A stretch of DNA of 36,324 nt from an uncultured Woeseiaceae bacterium. GTDB taxonomy: Bacteria > Pseudomonadota > Gammaproteobacteria > Steroidobacterales > Woeseiaceae. This document shows positions 17,444 through 25,502 of the stretch, in pieces. The stretch spans positions 1-36,324 of the forward strand of contig CAMYLB010000301.1 in the NCBI GenBank assembly GCA_947259145.1. Direction: 5' to 3'. Each line of letters starts with the position of its first letter. Positions within the stretch are counted from its first letter, which is position 1. The position numbers and the translations under genes were made by a program. Below the pieces are notes generated by a model. That model was given only the letters and a program-made list of their open reading frames with translations. It searched no databases and was not told where the DNA came from.

Positions 17444-17471
17444 ATTGTAACGCGATGGAAGGCGCCGTAAA
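17444..17471 (-). promoter_or_regulatory. Candidate promoter for the lipoprotein amidohydrolase
   Basis: On the minus strand, TACAAT (17449-17444) lies 16 bp after TTTACG (17471-17466). These are acceptable -10 and -35 hexamers. A transcript would start about 30 nt before the amidohydrolase ATG. The -10 is embedded in the palindrome TTACA-T-TGTAA (17440-17450), placed centrally between the two divergent deaminase genes, which could be an operator for joint control. The assignment rests on sequence match only. Confidence 0.4.
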
Positions 17472-17487
17472 CCTATCGGCATCAAAC

Positions 17488-18484
17488 ATGACTGAAAATA
17501 ACTTTATGAATTATAAGGAAATACCCAAGGCAGAGCTGCATTGCCACCTGGAAGATCGGCAATACGCTGGGAATGGACGTTCCACAGGATCCTGCGGTAT
17601 TTCATGAAGAATGGCTATTGTCCAGGCCGCTGGAAAATCTCGAGGTCGCGCTCAAGCGCTTTGTCGATATCCAGAAAGTCTGGTGTTCGGAGGAGGTCAT
17701 CGAGCGGCTGGCTTTTGAGGCTGGCGAAGATGCAGTGGAGCAGGGCATTCGCATCATGGAATTTCGCTATGCGCCCGATTTTATCGCCTTCGACAAGCCA
17801 CACTTGTCGTTTGAGCGGATACACGCGGCCATTGTTCGTGGTCTCGATCGGGCAGCTCATGCCGACCTTGCTGTCGGGCTGATCGGAATCGTGCAAAAGA
17901 CTCTCTCACTTAAAGACGCTGCAAGAACGATCGACTTCATCGTCGAGAATGCCGATACCTTTGTGGCGCTCGACTTCGCTGACAAAGACACCCATGACCT
18001 CCGCAGTTATGCCCCGCTCGTAGACAAAGTGCGACGTGCGGGGTTGCACTTGACGACGCACGCCGGCGAAGACCCGGGCCCCCGGTCACCAAACGAGGTC
18101 CGTGAAGCAATCGAAGTGCTGCAGGCTGAACGGATCGGCCATGGCATTCATATTATTCACGACGACGATGTCATGGCGCTTGTACGAGCAAACGATGTTG
18201 CGCTCGAGGTCTGTCCGACCAGCAACTGGTTGACGAGTGCCGTCCCGACAACGGCCGACCATCCGATTCGCCGCTTGATGGAGGAGGAAATCGCGGTGAC
18301 GATCAATTCGGACGATCCGGGGCTTTTTGGTATCGATCTGTGCCACGAGTACGAAATCCTGCATCGCGAACATGCCTATACGGCCGAGGAGTTCGATCAC
18401 TGCAATGACATCGCCGCTGCGCACAGTTTTTTGCCTTTGAAAGAACGGCAACGAGTCTGGCCAAGAACGATCGGTGGGGTCTGA
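17488..18484 (+). pseudogene. Adenosine deaminase family gene with frameshifting deletion near the N-terminus
   Basis: Adenosine (or adenine/methylthioadenosine) deaminase: hydrolytic removal of the 6-amino group of a purine. From the ATG at 17488 the frame reads IPKAELHCHLE, containing the first zinc ligands (HxH), then runs off into nonsense to a stop at 17607. The remainder is in another frame (IGNTLGMDVPQDP onward), with TTHAGEDPG (zinc/His), ERIGHGIHI, CPTSNW and INSDDPGLFG (catalytic Asp), to a stop at 18484. Family members have about ten more residues (G-[SN]-[IV]-R-P-x-T-x-x-[DE]) between HLE and IGN. A deletion of about 29 or 32 nt at 17553-17555 explains both the gap and the frame. 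As read, no active enzyme is made. Position beside another deaminase and the nucleoside genes fits purine scavenging. Confidence 0.85.
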
Positions 18485-18486
18485 GC

Positions 18487-18517
18487 AAAAAAAAGAGCCG
18501 GTCGAAAGACCGGCTCT
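18487..18517 (-). terminator. Intrinsic terminator of the TonB-dependent receptor gene
   Basis: Perfect 10-bp stem (AGAGCCGGTC / GACCGGCTCT, 18494-18503 and 18508-18517) closed by a GAAA tetraloop as written on the plus strand. On the minus strand it is followed by eight T residues. It lies 26 nt after the receptor stop codon. The convergent adenosine deaminase ends just before it and could also use the hairpin, but the T-run serves only the minus strand. Confidence 0.92.
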
Positions 18518-18542
18518 CAAGGCAAAGTGGTTCCGTTCGTCG

Positions 18543-20693
18543 CTAGAAATCCTTGACGAAGCGCAGCCCGAATTCACTCGCGTCATTGCTTAAAATATCG
18601 AGTATGTAGTCGCCAAGGTTGATAAGTGCCTGTGTGTAGCGCTCGTCAGTCGCATTCCGACCGTAGATTCCAGCCGTCCAGCTTTCATCGGCCGACGTGT
18701 ACGAGAAATCAAAATTGATGATGTCCCGACTGGGGATTTGCGTCATCCGACCAGGATCGTCGCTGGGCTCGCCCCACATTTCGTCACGATACGAGTAGTC
18801 CGCGCGGAGTACCACTTCGCCGCCACTCGCCATCGGGATATGCAATTCCGGGCTTATCGTCCAGGTTAGTTCCGGCGTCAGCGGCGCTACGGGTTTTGTG
18901 GTGCCCTGCTGGTCGACGTCAACATCGATGTAGCCGAGTGTCGCCTGGAAAAGGAATGTGTCTGTCAAGTACGCCGTACTTTCCCATTCAAAGCCAGTCG
19001 AAGTCTGGTCCACGATCAGGCTAACGGTCGAGAAGCCACCACCACTCGTCGAGCTGACCTGGTAGGGCAGGTCCGAGTACTCAGTGTAGAACACTGCGGC
19101 ACTCATTTGCAGACGTTCCAAAGGTTGACCCTTGATGCCGACCTCGTAGTTGACTGCCGTAATATTGTCCGCGGGAGCGGAGAAGCAGTCAGGCCAGGTA
19201 CCAAAACAGAACGGGCGCGGATTGAACTGTCCGGACTGGTAGCCGCTCTGGACGCTGCCATAGACATTCAGTCCATTGTTCAGCGAATAGCTTGCTGACA
19301 AGTCCCAGCTGATATCGTCGTAGTCAACGCTCTTAAGCGACCGGGGCAGGCCATCAGAGATTTGGGCGGCTGCGTCCTTGTCGTCCTCGGAGTAGCGAAG
19401 TCCGCCGGAGAGGCGCAGATTGTCCGAGATATCGTAGCCGACGTTCGCAAAGATGCCAATGCTATCCACTTCCTGATCGAGCGTGAAATCATCTGCCGGA
19501 ACCCCCCCACAAAGAAAGCAGCCCTCGGCCTGCAGGTTGCCGCCGTCCTCGGTGAAATAATAAAGGCCGCTGACGAAGTCCCAATCGCCGTAGTCACCAT
19601 TGATCTGCACCTCGATCGAGGTCTGGTCGGCGTCGCCAACCTCCGGGAACGTCAGAACATTGTCCGCGAAGCTGTCATCGTCGAGTCCGGTCTTGTATTC
19701 GGAGCTGCGAGTGCTTGCGATGATCTTGGTCGCGATGTTGTCGTTGATATCCCACTCGGCGGTCACCGCCAGGCCACTCGCCTTGTGTGAGACGCGGACC
19801 TGGTCAGACTGTGTCGTGGCGTTGTCGTAGGGGTCGGCCGCCGTATCTGAGTTGCGGTAGCCCAGCGAATACAGGAGTCCGTTAGGTAATTCATCGATCA
19901 GCGTCGTATAGGGCCGTAAGCCACCGTCGCCATCAGCACCATCGGCGGTGATGGTCAACGAAAAATCGTCTCTCGGCTCCCAGTAAAATGCGAGCCGCGC
20001 AAACGATTCATGCATCTCGCCAACGCGCATACCAGCGTTCCGCAGATTGATGAAATCACCGACGCCGTCGCGGTTCTTGAAACCGCCAGACAATGAAATT
20101 GCGGCGTTGTCGCTGAGTTCCGTGTCACCGTAAAAGGTGCCGTTAAGACGCTCGCGGCTACCGACTTCAATGCCAACACGCGCACCTGGATCCGATCCCG
20201 GTCTCTTGGTAATGATATTGATGGCGCCGCCGATGGAGTTTCGTCCATACAGCGTACCCTGCGGCCCACGCAGCACCTCGAGGCGCTCTATGTTTGGCAA
20301 GTTCCAGTTCTGTCCGATCTGGCGACCGAGGTACACGCCGTCGATATAAACACTGACGCCGGGATCGGTCGTAATCAGATGATCCTGCAGACCGATACCG
20401 CGGATGAACGGATTGGACGAGGATACCTGTCCGCCGGAGAACGACGTCACGTTCATATTCGGTACGAATTTGCCAATGTCGACCAAATTTGAGATGCCTT
20501 GTTGAGCGAGCTTGTCACCTTGAAATGCGCTGACAGCGACCGGCACCTCATAGATGCTCTCTGCCCGTTTCGTGGCCGTGACAGTGATCTCTTCGAACAG
20601 ACTCGTGTCGTCCTGTGCAAACGCAGCCGGAGATGCGCCAAGCAACATTCCGCTCGCGGCAAGTACGATTACAGTAATCCCGTTTTTCTTCAT
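18543..20693 (-). CDS. TonB-dependent outer-membrane receptor
   Basis: A 716-residue outer-membrane active transporter. Signal peptide to about residue 26 (ASPAAFA), a TonB-box-like EEITVTA (34-40), a plug domain (about 45-165, with VLRGPQGTLYGRNSIGGAINIITKRP) and a 22-strand-type barrel ending in a terminal Phe (GLRFVKDF), the usual barrel-assembly signal. Two loop regions carry Cys pairs (EGCFLCGG and PFCFGTWPDCF) that could form disulfides outside the cell. A good ribosome site (AGGGGAAG) precedes the ATG, and a strong terminator follows. It is transcribed divergently from the PHYHD1-like oxygenase and nucleoside operon, 140 bp apart, so import of nucleosides or nucleic-acid-derived ligands is plausible but inferred from context only. 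The sequence itself does not reveal the ligand. Confidence 0.93.
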   Translation of the reverse strand: MKKNGITVIVLAASGMLLGASPAAFAQDDTSLFEEITVTATKRAESIYEVPVAVSAFQGDKLAQQGISNLVDIGKFVPNMNVTSFSGGQVSSSNPFIRGIGLQDHLITTDPGVSVYIDGVYLGRQIGQNWNLPNIERLEVLRGPQGTLYGRNSIGGAINIITKRPGSDPGARVGIEVGSRERLNGTFYGDTELSDNAAISLSGGFKNRDGVGDFINLRNAGMRVGEMHESFARLAFYWEPRDDFSLTITADGADGDGGLRPYTTLIDELPNGLLYSLGYRNSDTAADPYDNATTQSDQVRVSHKASGLAVTAEWDINDNIATKIIASTRSSEYKTGLDDDSFADNVLTFPEVGDADQTSIEVQINGDYGDWDFVSGLYYFTEDGGNLQAEGCFLCGGVPADDFTLDQEVDSIGIFANVGYDISDNLRLSGGLRYSEDDKDAAAQISDGLPRSLKSVDYDDISWDLSASYSLNNGLNVYGSVQSGYQSGQFNPRPFCFGTWPDCFSAPADNITAVNYEVGIKGQPLERLQMSAAVFYTEYSDLPYQVSSTSGGGFSTVSLIVDQTSTGFEWESTAYLTDTFLFQATLGYIDVDVDQQGTTKPVAPLTPELTWTISPELHIPMASGGEVVLRADYSYRDEMWGEPSDDPGRMTQIPSRDIINFDFSYTSADESWTAGIYGRNATDERYTQALINLGDYILDILSNDASEFGLRFVKDF

Positions 20694-20764
20694 TATGATC
20701 TTCCCCTGGAGAGGTTTCGCCGTTGTTAATGGACTCGATGATGATCGCGGCCCTTATCGGATGA

Positions 20765-20793
20765 ATTATAGCTGATCGTATGACTTGTCTGCC
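20765..20793 (-). promoter_or_regulatory. Candidate promoter of the TonB-dependent receptor
   Basis: A perfect TATAAT is present on the minus strand (20770-20765), about 70 bp upstream of the receptor ATG. Its -35 partner at 17-bp spacing (GGCAGA, 20793-20788) is poor, suggesting an activator-dependent promoter. On the plus strand, a weak TTGTCT (20785-20790), 17 bp, TAAGGT (20808-20813) could serve the oxygenase operon. Confidence 0.4.
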
Positions 20794-20833
20794 CCAGTAA
20801 CGTGCTCTAAGGTACTGAAGTGCGAAAAATGAC

Positions 20834-21721
20834 ATGAAAAATACAGCCGAAATACCGTCCTACGCCGCCCCGACGGGCGGGCGACTCTCGGATGACATGC
20901 TCGCCGACTTCAAAGACGCCGGCGTGCTAGCGCTGCGCGACTTTGCCAGTGTTGATGCCTGCGACGCACTGCGCGCGCGGGCGGCGAAACTGGTGGAAGC
21001 GTTTGACCCCGAGGAAGTACGCAGCGTCTTTTCAACAACGGAGCAGACACAGCTTAACGACGACTATTTCATCGAATCCGGTGACAAAATTCGTTTTTTT
21101 CTGGAAAAGGAAGCAATTGACGAAAACGGCAGGCTGCGGCAGAAAAAGGAGCACAGTCTTAACAAGATGGGGCATGCCATGCATGACCTGGATCCGGTAT
21201 TTGATCGGTTTTCGCGGACTCCCGAGCTCGCAGAGGTCGTAAAACGAATCGGCTTTGTGGAGCCGGCCATCGTGCAGTCGATGTATATTTTCAAGCCACC
21301 AGGTATCGGTGGCGAAGTCGCGTGTCATCAGGACTCCACCTACATCTACACCGAACCGGAGTCCTGTGTTGGCTTCTGGTTCGCGCTTGAAGATGCAACG
21401 CTTGAGAACGGCTGCATGCAGTTCATACCCGGCGGGCACAAGTTGCCGCTTAAGAAACGCAATTACCGCGGTGCCAACGGCAAGCTCGTCACGGAGACGC
21501 TCGACGACTCACCCTGGCCCGAGGAGAAAAAACGGCCGGCTGAAGCGCCTGCCGGCACGCTGGTTATTTTCGATGGCCGTGCGCCGCACCTGAGCGCCGC
21601 GAATCGTTCGTCCAAATCACGCCATGCCTACACTCTGCACGTCATCGACCAGCAATGCCGCTACCCGGCTGAAAACTGGCTGCAACGCCGTGCCGATCTG
21701 CCGCTGCGCGGATTCAACTAG
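20834..21721 (+). CDS. PhyH-family Fe(II)/2-oxoglutarate dioxygenase, PHYHD1-like
   Basis: A 295-residue cytoplasmic oxygenase of the phytanoyl-CoA dioxygenase family, closest in pattern to the eukaryotic PHYHD1 subgroup. Shared blocks include SGDKIRFFLEK, NKMGHAMHDLDPVF, QSMYIFKPP, GGEVACHQDSTYIYTEP, ALEDATLENGCMQFIPG and the C-terminal PAENWLQ. The iron ligands are visible as His165-x-Asp167 and His252 (GRAPHLS), with Arg263 in the usual 2-oxoglutarate-binding position. Full length, no break. It is the first gene of an apparent operon: the deoA ATG follows its stop by 8 nt, then come the transporter, nucleoside hydrolase and ribokinase. That context suggests oxidation of a nucleoside, base or other co-imported compound, but the substrate of PHYHD1-type enzymes is not established to my knowledge. 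Family assignment is sure; role is inference. Confidence 0.9.
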   Translation: MKNTAEIPSYAAPTGGRLSDDMLADFKDAGVLALRDFASVDACDALRARAAKLVEAFDPEEVRSVFSTTEQTQLNDDYFIESGDKIRFFLEKEAIDENGRLRQKKEHSLNKMGHAMHDLDPVFDRFSRTPELAEVVKRIGFVEPAIVQSMYIFKPPGIGGEVACHQDSTYIYTEPESCVGFWFALEDATLENGCMQFIPGGHKLPLKKRNYRGANGKLVTETLDDSPWPEEKKRPAEAPAGTLVIFDGRAPHLSAANRSSKSRHAYTLHVIDQQCRYPAENWLQRRADLPLRGFN

Positions 21722-21729
21722 GGAAGACG

Positions 21730-23043
21730 ATGTTATTCACCGATGTAATCCGCAAGAAGCGTGATGGTGGCGAGCTGTCTGAGAATGAAATCCAGTTCTT
21801 CGTCGACGGGCTTGCCGACAACAGCCTGCCCGCAGAGCAGGTGTCTTCGCTCGCGATGGCGATATACCTGAACTCCATGAGCTTTGAGGAGGCCGGCAAG
21901 CTGACGCTCGCAATGGCGGCTTCGGGCACGGTCCTTGACTGGTCGAAAGAAGCCCTCGATGGTCCCGTGATCGACAAGCACTCGACGGGCGGCGTCGGCG
22001 ATAAAGTCAGCTTCATGCTGGCACCAATCGCGGCCGCTTGCGGTTGCTATGTGCCGATGATATCCGGGCGTGGCCTCGGGCATACCGGCGGCACCACGGA
22101 CAAGGCCGAGTGCATACCGGGGTACAACGCGACGCCCGACTTCGACACGTTTCGCAGAGTAGTCAAAGAGGTTGGCTGTGCAATTATCGGCCAGACGGCT
22201 GATCTTGCGCCGGCTGACAGGCGCTTCTATTCCATCCGTGATGTGACGGGTACGGTTGAATCCGTGCCGCTGATCACGGCGTCGATACTGTCGAAGAAGA
22301 TCGCCGCTGGTCTGCAGGGGCTGGTCATGGACGTGAAGGTCGGCAATGGCGCGTTCATGGAGACGCCGGAACGAGCGCGGGAACTCGCGAAGAGCGTCAT
22401 CAAGACTGCCGCGAAAGCGGGTCTGACAACACATGCATTGATTACCGACATGAACGAGGTGCTGGGCACTACGGCTGGCAACGCACTCGAAATCGAGGAA
22501 TCGGTCTTGTATTTGCGCAACGAGCGACGCGACGCTCGACTCGACGACGTGACCTTGTCTCTGTGCGCCGAGATGCTGGTTGTCGGCGGCATCGAAACGG
22601 ATCGCGACAAGGCGCGCGATCTGTGTGCCGAGTCGGTAACGAGTGGCCGCGCGGCCGAGACATTCGGCCGGATGGTGGCCGCACTCGGCGGGCCATCCGA
22701 CTTTGTTGATCACTACGACAAATACCTCGCGAAGGCGCCGATCATACGGCCGGTGCATGCCTCCGGTATTGTGACGGCGATCGATACACGTGGTATCGGC
22801 AACGCGATTATCGAGCTCGGCGGTGGCCGGCGCAGTGTCGGTGAGAATCTGGATCTCTCTGTCGGTTTCGAGCACATTGCCGCTATCGACACCAAAGTGG
22901 ATGAGGCAACTCCGCTGGCCGTCATTCACGCCGCCAGCGAGGCCGATGCGGTGGTAGCGGAACGCAATCTGCGTGCGGCGGTAACGCTGGATGACGCGAT
23001 GCACGCCGAGCGGCCCGTGGTACTGGAGATTCTGGCCGGCTGA
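21730..23043 (+). CDS. deoA: Thymidine phosphorylase
   Basis: Cytoplasmic pyrimidine-nucleoside phosphorylase: thymidine or deoxyuridine plus phosphate gives base plus 2-deoxyribose-1-phosphate. The 437 residues match the family length (about 440). Motifs: DKHSTGGVGDKVS (phosphate site), MISGRGLGHTGGT, IGQTADLAPADRRFY, SVPLITASILSKK (base-binding region), VMDVKVGNGAFM and GGGRRSVG. Where most relatives have GGTLDKLE, this one has GGTTDKAE, a two-position change next to the substrate cleft. The ATG at 21730 is preceded by GGGAAG. Co-transcribed with the PHYHD1-like gene (8-nt gap) and followed 62 nt later by the transporter. Its product sugar phosphate would go to DeoB, encoded at 1.0-2.2 kb. 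Confidence 0.96.
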   Translation: MLFTDVIRKKRDGGELSENEIQFFVDGLADNSLPAEQVSSLAMAIYLNSMSFEEAGKLTLAMAASGTVLDWSKEALDGPVIDKHSTGGVGDKVSFMLAPIAAACGCYVPMISGRGLGHTGGTTDKAECIPGYNATPDFDTFRRVVKEVGCAIIGQTADLAPADRRFYSIRDVTGTVESVPLITASILSKKIAAGLQGLVMDVKVGNGAFMETPERARELAKSVIKTAAKAGLTTHALITDMNEVLGTTAGNALEIEESVLYLRNERRDARLDDVTLSLCAEMLVVGGIETDRDKARDLCAESVTSGRAAETFGRMVAALGGPSDFVDHYDKYLAKAPIIRPVHASGIVTAIDTRGIGNAIIELGGGRRSVGENLDLSVGFEHIAAIDTKVDEATPLAVIHAASEADAVVAERNLRAAVTLDDAMHAERPVVLEILAG

Positions 23044-23105
23044 AGCGCCGCTTTGCGGTATGCTTGTGTTGGCTGAACAATAACAAACTGCCTTGGGGGA
23101 GATCT

Positions 23106-24329
23106 ATGCCGGCCAACCTGATCGGACTCGTCGGAATTGTCGTGATTCTGGCTATCGCAGTCGCCTTCTCAAGTAACCGAAAAGCAATCAACCTGCGTAT
23201 TGTTGGTGCGGCGTTTGGCCTGCAGGTCGCGATCGCCACGTTTGTTCTTTATTTCGACACAGGGCGGGCCGTCATCGATACCCTGAGCACCGGCGTTCTC
23301 AAGGTTATTGGCTATTCGAAGGCCGGCATCGACATGGTATTTGGGCCACTCGCCGATACCAACGTTATTGGTTTCAGTTTTGCGATCAACGTGCTGCCGA
23401 TCATTATCTTCTTCGCTGCCCTGATGTCGGTCATGTACCACCTTCGAATCATGGAGTGGGTCGTGAAGCTCGTCGGCGGATTTCTGCACAAGGTTATTGG
23501 TACCGGCGCCGTCGAATCGATGAACGCCGCGGCGAATGTCTTCATTGGCCAGACGGAGGCACCGCTGGTCGTAAGGCCTTATCTTAAAAACCTCACGGAG
23601 CCGCAGATGTTCGCGGTGATGGTCTCGGGCCTGGCCTCGATTGCCGGCACGGTCCTGGCAGGTTACGTACTCATGGGTGCGGAACTCAAATACCTGCTGG
23701 CCGCAGCCTTCATGGCTGCGCCAGGCGGTCTGCTGATGGCGAAAATCATCATGCCCGACGAACAAGTGGTCAAGGCCGGCGAACATGAGAAGCTCGTCAT
23801 GGAGCCCAGCCAGCATCGCAACGTCATCCTGGCGGCCGCGTCCGGCACGACCGACGGTCTGCGCCTCGCCGCCAATATCGGCGCGATGCTCATCGCGTTC
23901 GTTGCCCTCATCGCCCTGTTCAACGGCATTGTCGGTGGCATTTCCGGGTTGTTTGGTTACGAGCTGACCCTGGAGAAGATCCTCGGCTGGATCTTCAGGC
24001 CGCTGATGTTCCTGCTGAGCGTTCCCTGGTCCGAGGCGCAGGCGGCGGGCGCACTGTTTGGCGAGAAGCTTATTCTCAATGAGTTCGTTGCATTCAGTCA
24101 TCTCACCGAGCGCCTCGCCGGCATGAGCGATCGGACGCACGCGGTCGTGACGTTTTCACTGTGCGGTTTCGCGAATTTGTCATCCATCGCGATCCTGCTC
24201 GGCGGCCTCGGTGTACTCGTCCCGGAAAAACGGGACCTGATCGGTGTGCTTGGTATCAAGGCTGTCCTGGCGGCGTCGCTGTCGAACCTCATGAGTGCGG
24301 CATTGGCAGGGCTGCTGCTGACGTTCTGA
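23106..24329 (+). CDS. Concentrative nucleoside transporter, NupC/CNT family
   Basis: Inner-membrane cation/nucleoside symporter, 407 residues, with eight or more hydrophobic segments. CNT hallmarks are present: GQTEAPLVVRPYL (substrate/cation-binding hairpin), ASGTTDGLRLAANIGAMLIAFVALIAL, VPWSEA, LNEFVAF and LCGFANLSSIAILLGGLG. The longer open frame starts at 23064, but the ATG at 23106 is preferred: a GGGGGAG ribosome site ends about four bases before it, and the protein then begins with a normal hydrophobic N-terminus. The stop codon (24327-24329) directly abuts the 272-bp inverted-repeat element, which separates it from the nucleoside hydrolase. It supplies nucleosides to DeoA, the hydrolase and the deaminases. 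No truncation is seen. Specificity (pyrimidine versus broad) is not deducible. Confidence 0.94.
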   Translation: MPANLIGLVGIVVILAIAVAFSSNRKAINLRIVGAAFGLQVAIATFVLYFDTGRAVIDTLSTGVLKVIGYSKAGIDMVFGPLADTNVIGFSFAINVLPIIIFFAALMSVMYHLRIMEWVVKLVGGFLHKVIGTGAVESMNAAANVFIGQTEAPLVVRPYLKNLTEPQMFAVMVSGLASIAGTVLAGYVLMGAELKYLLAAAFMAAPGGLLMAKIIMPDEQVVKAGEHEKLVMEPSQHRNVILAAASGTTDGLRLAANIGAMLIAFVALIALFNGIVGGISGLFGYELTLEKILGWIFRPLMFLLSVPWSEAQAAGALFGEKLILNEFVAFSHLTERLAGMSDRTHAVVTFSLCGFANLSSIAILLGGLGVLVPEKRDLIGVLGIKAVLAASLSNLMSAALAGLLLTF

Positions 24330-24601
24330 CCAGGGCCTGTTAACGCTTGCCAGATCGCTCCGACGGGCACCCATTTTGTTCAATACAAGGAACGATGAAC
24401 GCGATGTACTCCATGTACATTAGTGAAGAGAGACGCCGTAGTGGGCAAAATGGGACCCGTCCCTTCGGGTTGTTGTCGCAAATGGCCCCATGCTGCGTTG
24501 CTCGTCACTCATTTGGATTCACCAAACCACGCTTCTCGCGCCTTGCTTGGGGCCATTTGCGCCAGCAACGGAGCGATCTGGCAAGCGTTAGCAGGCCCTA
24601 G
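24330..24601. repeat. 272-bp element with 33-bp terminal inverted repeats and nested hairpins
   Basis: The outer arms (24330-24362 and 24569-24601) are inverted repeats matching at 31 of 33 positions, with core AGGGCCTG...TAACGCTTGCC. Inside are at least three further hairpins. Arms CCCATTTTG/CAAAATGGG are at 24370-24378 and 24446-24454. ACCCG/CGGGT lie just after these. Arms CGCAAATGGCCCCA are at 24477-24490 and 24548-24561. The whole could fold into a multibranch structure in DNA or RNA. No gene of its own is present; short open frames through it are uncharacteristic. It begins right after the transporter stop and ends at the first base of the hydrolase GTG start, filling the gap exactly. 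MITE-like element or structured operon leader are the two main readings; no clear target duplication is seen. Confidence 0.85.
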
Positions 24602-25496
24602 TGCCTCCACGCCCAATCATTATCGACTGCGATCCGGGTCAGGACGACGCCGTGGCGTTGTTTCTTGCCATGTCATCACCCGATGAACTCGAGGTTCTTG
24701 GCGTCACGACAGTAGCCGGCAACGTACCGCTTGCGCTCACGCAACGTAACGCACGCATGATGTGCGATATTGCCGGGCGCGCGGATATCCCTGTTTTCGC
24801 AGGCTGTGAGAAGCCCATGGTTCGGGAGGCGATCACTGCCGAATACATTCACGGCAATACGGGTATCGACGGAGTGGCTGTTTTTGAGCCCGATACGCCG
24901 CTACAGGAACAGCATGCCGTCGAGTTCATCGTGCAAACACTTCTCGATGCAGACAAACACTCGGTTACGCTCGTACCAACAGGGCCATTGTCGAACCTTG
25001 GCACAGCTTTCCGGAAGGAACCAAGAATACTGCAGCACGTGAAAGAGATCGTGGTCATGGGCGGCGCCATGCGTGAAGGCGGTAATCGCTCGCCTTCGGC
25101 TGAGTTCAATATTCTCGCGGATCCACAGGCGGCGGACATCGTGTTTTCGTGTGGCAGACCTATTACGGCCATGGGGCTCGATGTGACTCACCAGGTGCGG
25201 AAGCGACCGCGGGAATGCTCAGTTTTTTTCATCGCTACGACACCAAGAAATACGGAACAGAAGGCTCACCATTGCATGATCCATGTACGATCGCCTGGCT
25301 GCTGAAACCGGAACTTTTTCAGATAAGAATGTGCAATCTTTCAGTCGAAACTGAATCCGAATTGACGATGGGGCATACGGCGATCGATTTCTGGCATGTC
25401 ACAGACCGGCCCAACAACGTGCACTGGACGCACGCCGTCGATGCAGACGGTTTCTTCGAACTGTTGACAGACCGGCTCGCCCGGTTTGAGCGGTAA
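24601..25496 (+). pseudogene. Inosine-uridine (RihA-type) nucleoside hydrolase with frameshifting deletion
   Basis: Hydrolyses the N-glycosidic bond of ribonucleosides, giving base plus ribose. From the GTG at 24601 the frame has IIIDCDPGQDDAVAL (calcium-binding Asp cluster), TTVAGNVPL, STGPLSNL-like VPTGPLSNLGTA, VMGGAM, AEFNILADPQAA and AMGLDVTHQV, then goes out of frame (false end at 25305). The C-terminal part continues in another frame: ATAGMLSFFHRYDTKKYG, GSPLHDPCTIAWLLKPELF (conserved His-Asp), ending at 25496. Compared with RihA-type enzymes, about 17 residues are missing between the two parts, and the frame change suggests loss of about 52 nt at 25192-25200. The start codon overlaps the end of the inverted-repeat element. 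Ribokinase follows 6 nt later, matching the ribose product. As written the enzyme would be non-functional. Confidence 0.87.
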
Positions 25497-25502
25497 CAGA
25501 TA

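Noticed and set aside
21733-23004. A 423-codon frame on the minus strand
   Set aside because: Antisense shadow of deoA, rich in Arg, His and Cys, with no family features.
21730-23043. GGTTDKAE in place of GGTLDKLE in DeoA as a sign of altered function
   Set aside because: The other catalytic motifs are complete, and two substitutions alone do not justify a changed role.
24347-24686. Two short plus-strand frames through the inverted-repeat element
   Set aside because: They cross repeat arms and run into the nucleoside hydrolase in the wrong frame; no homology.
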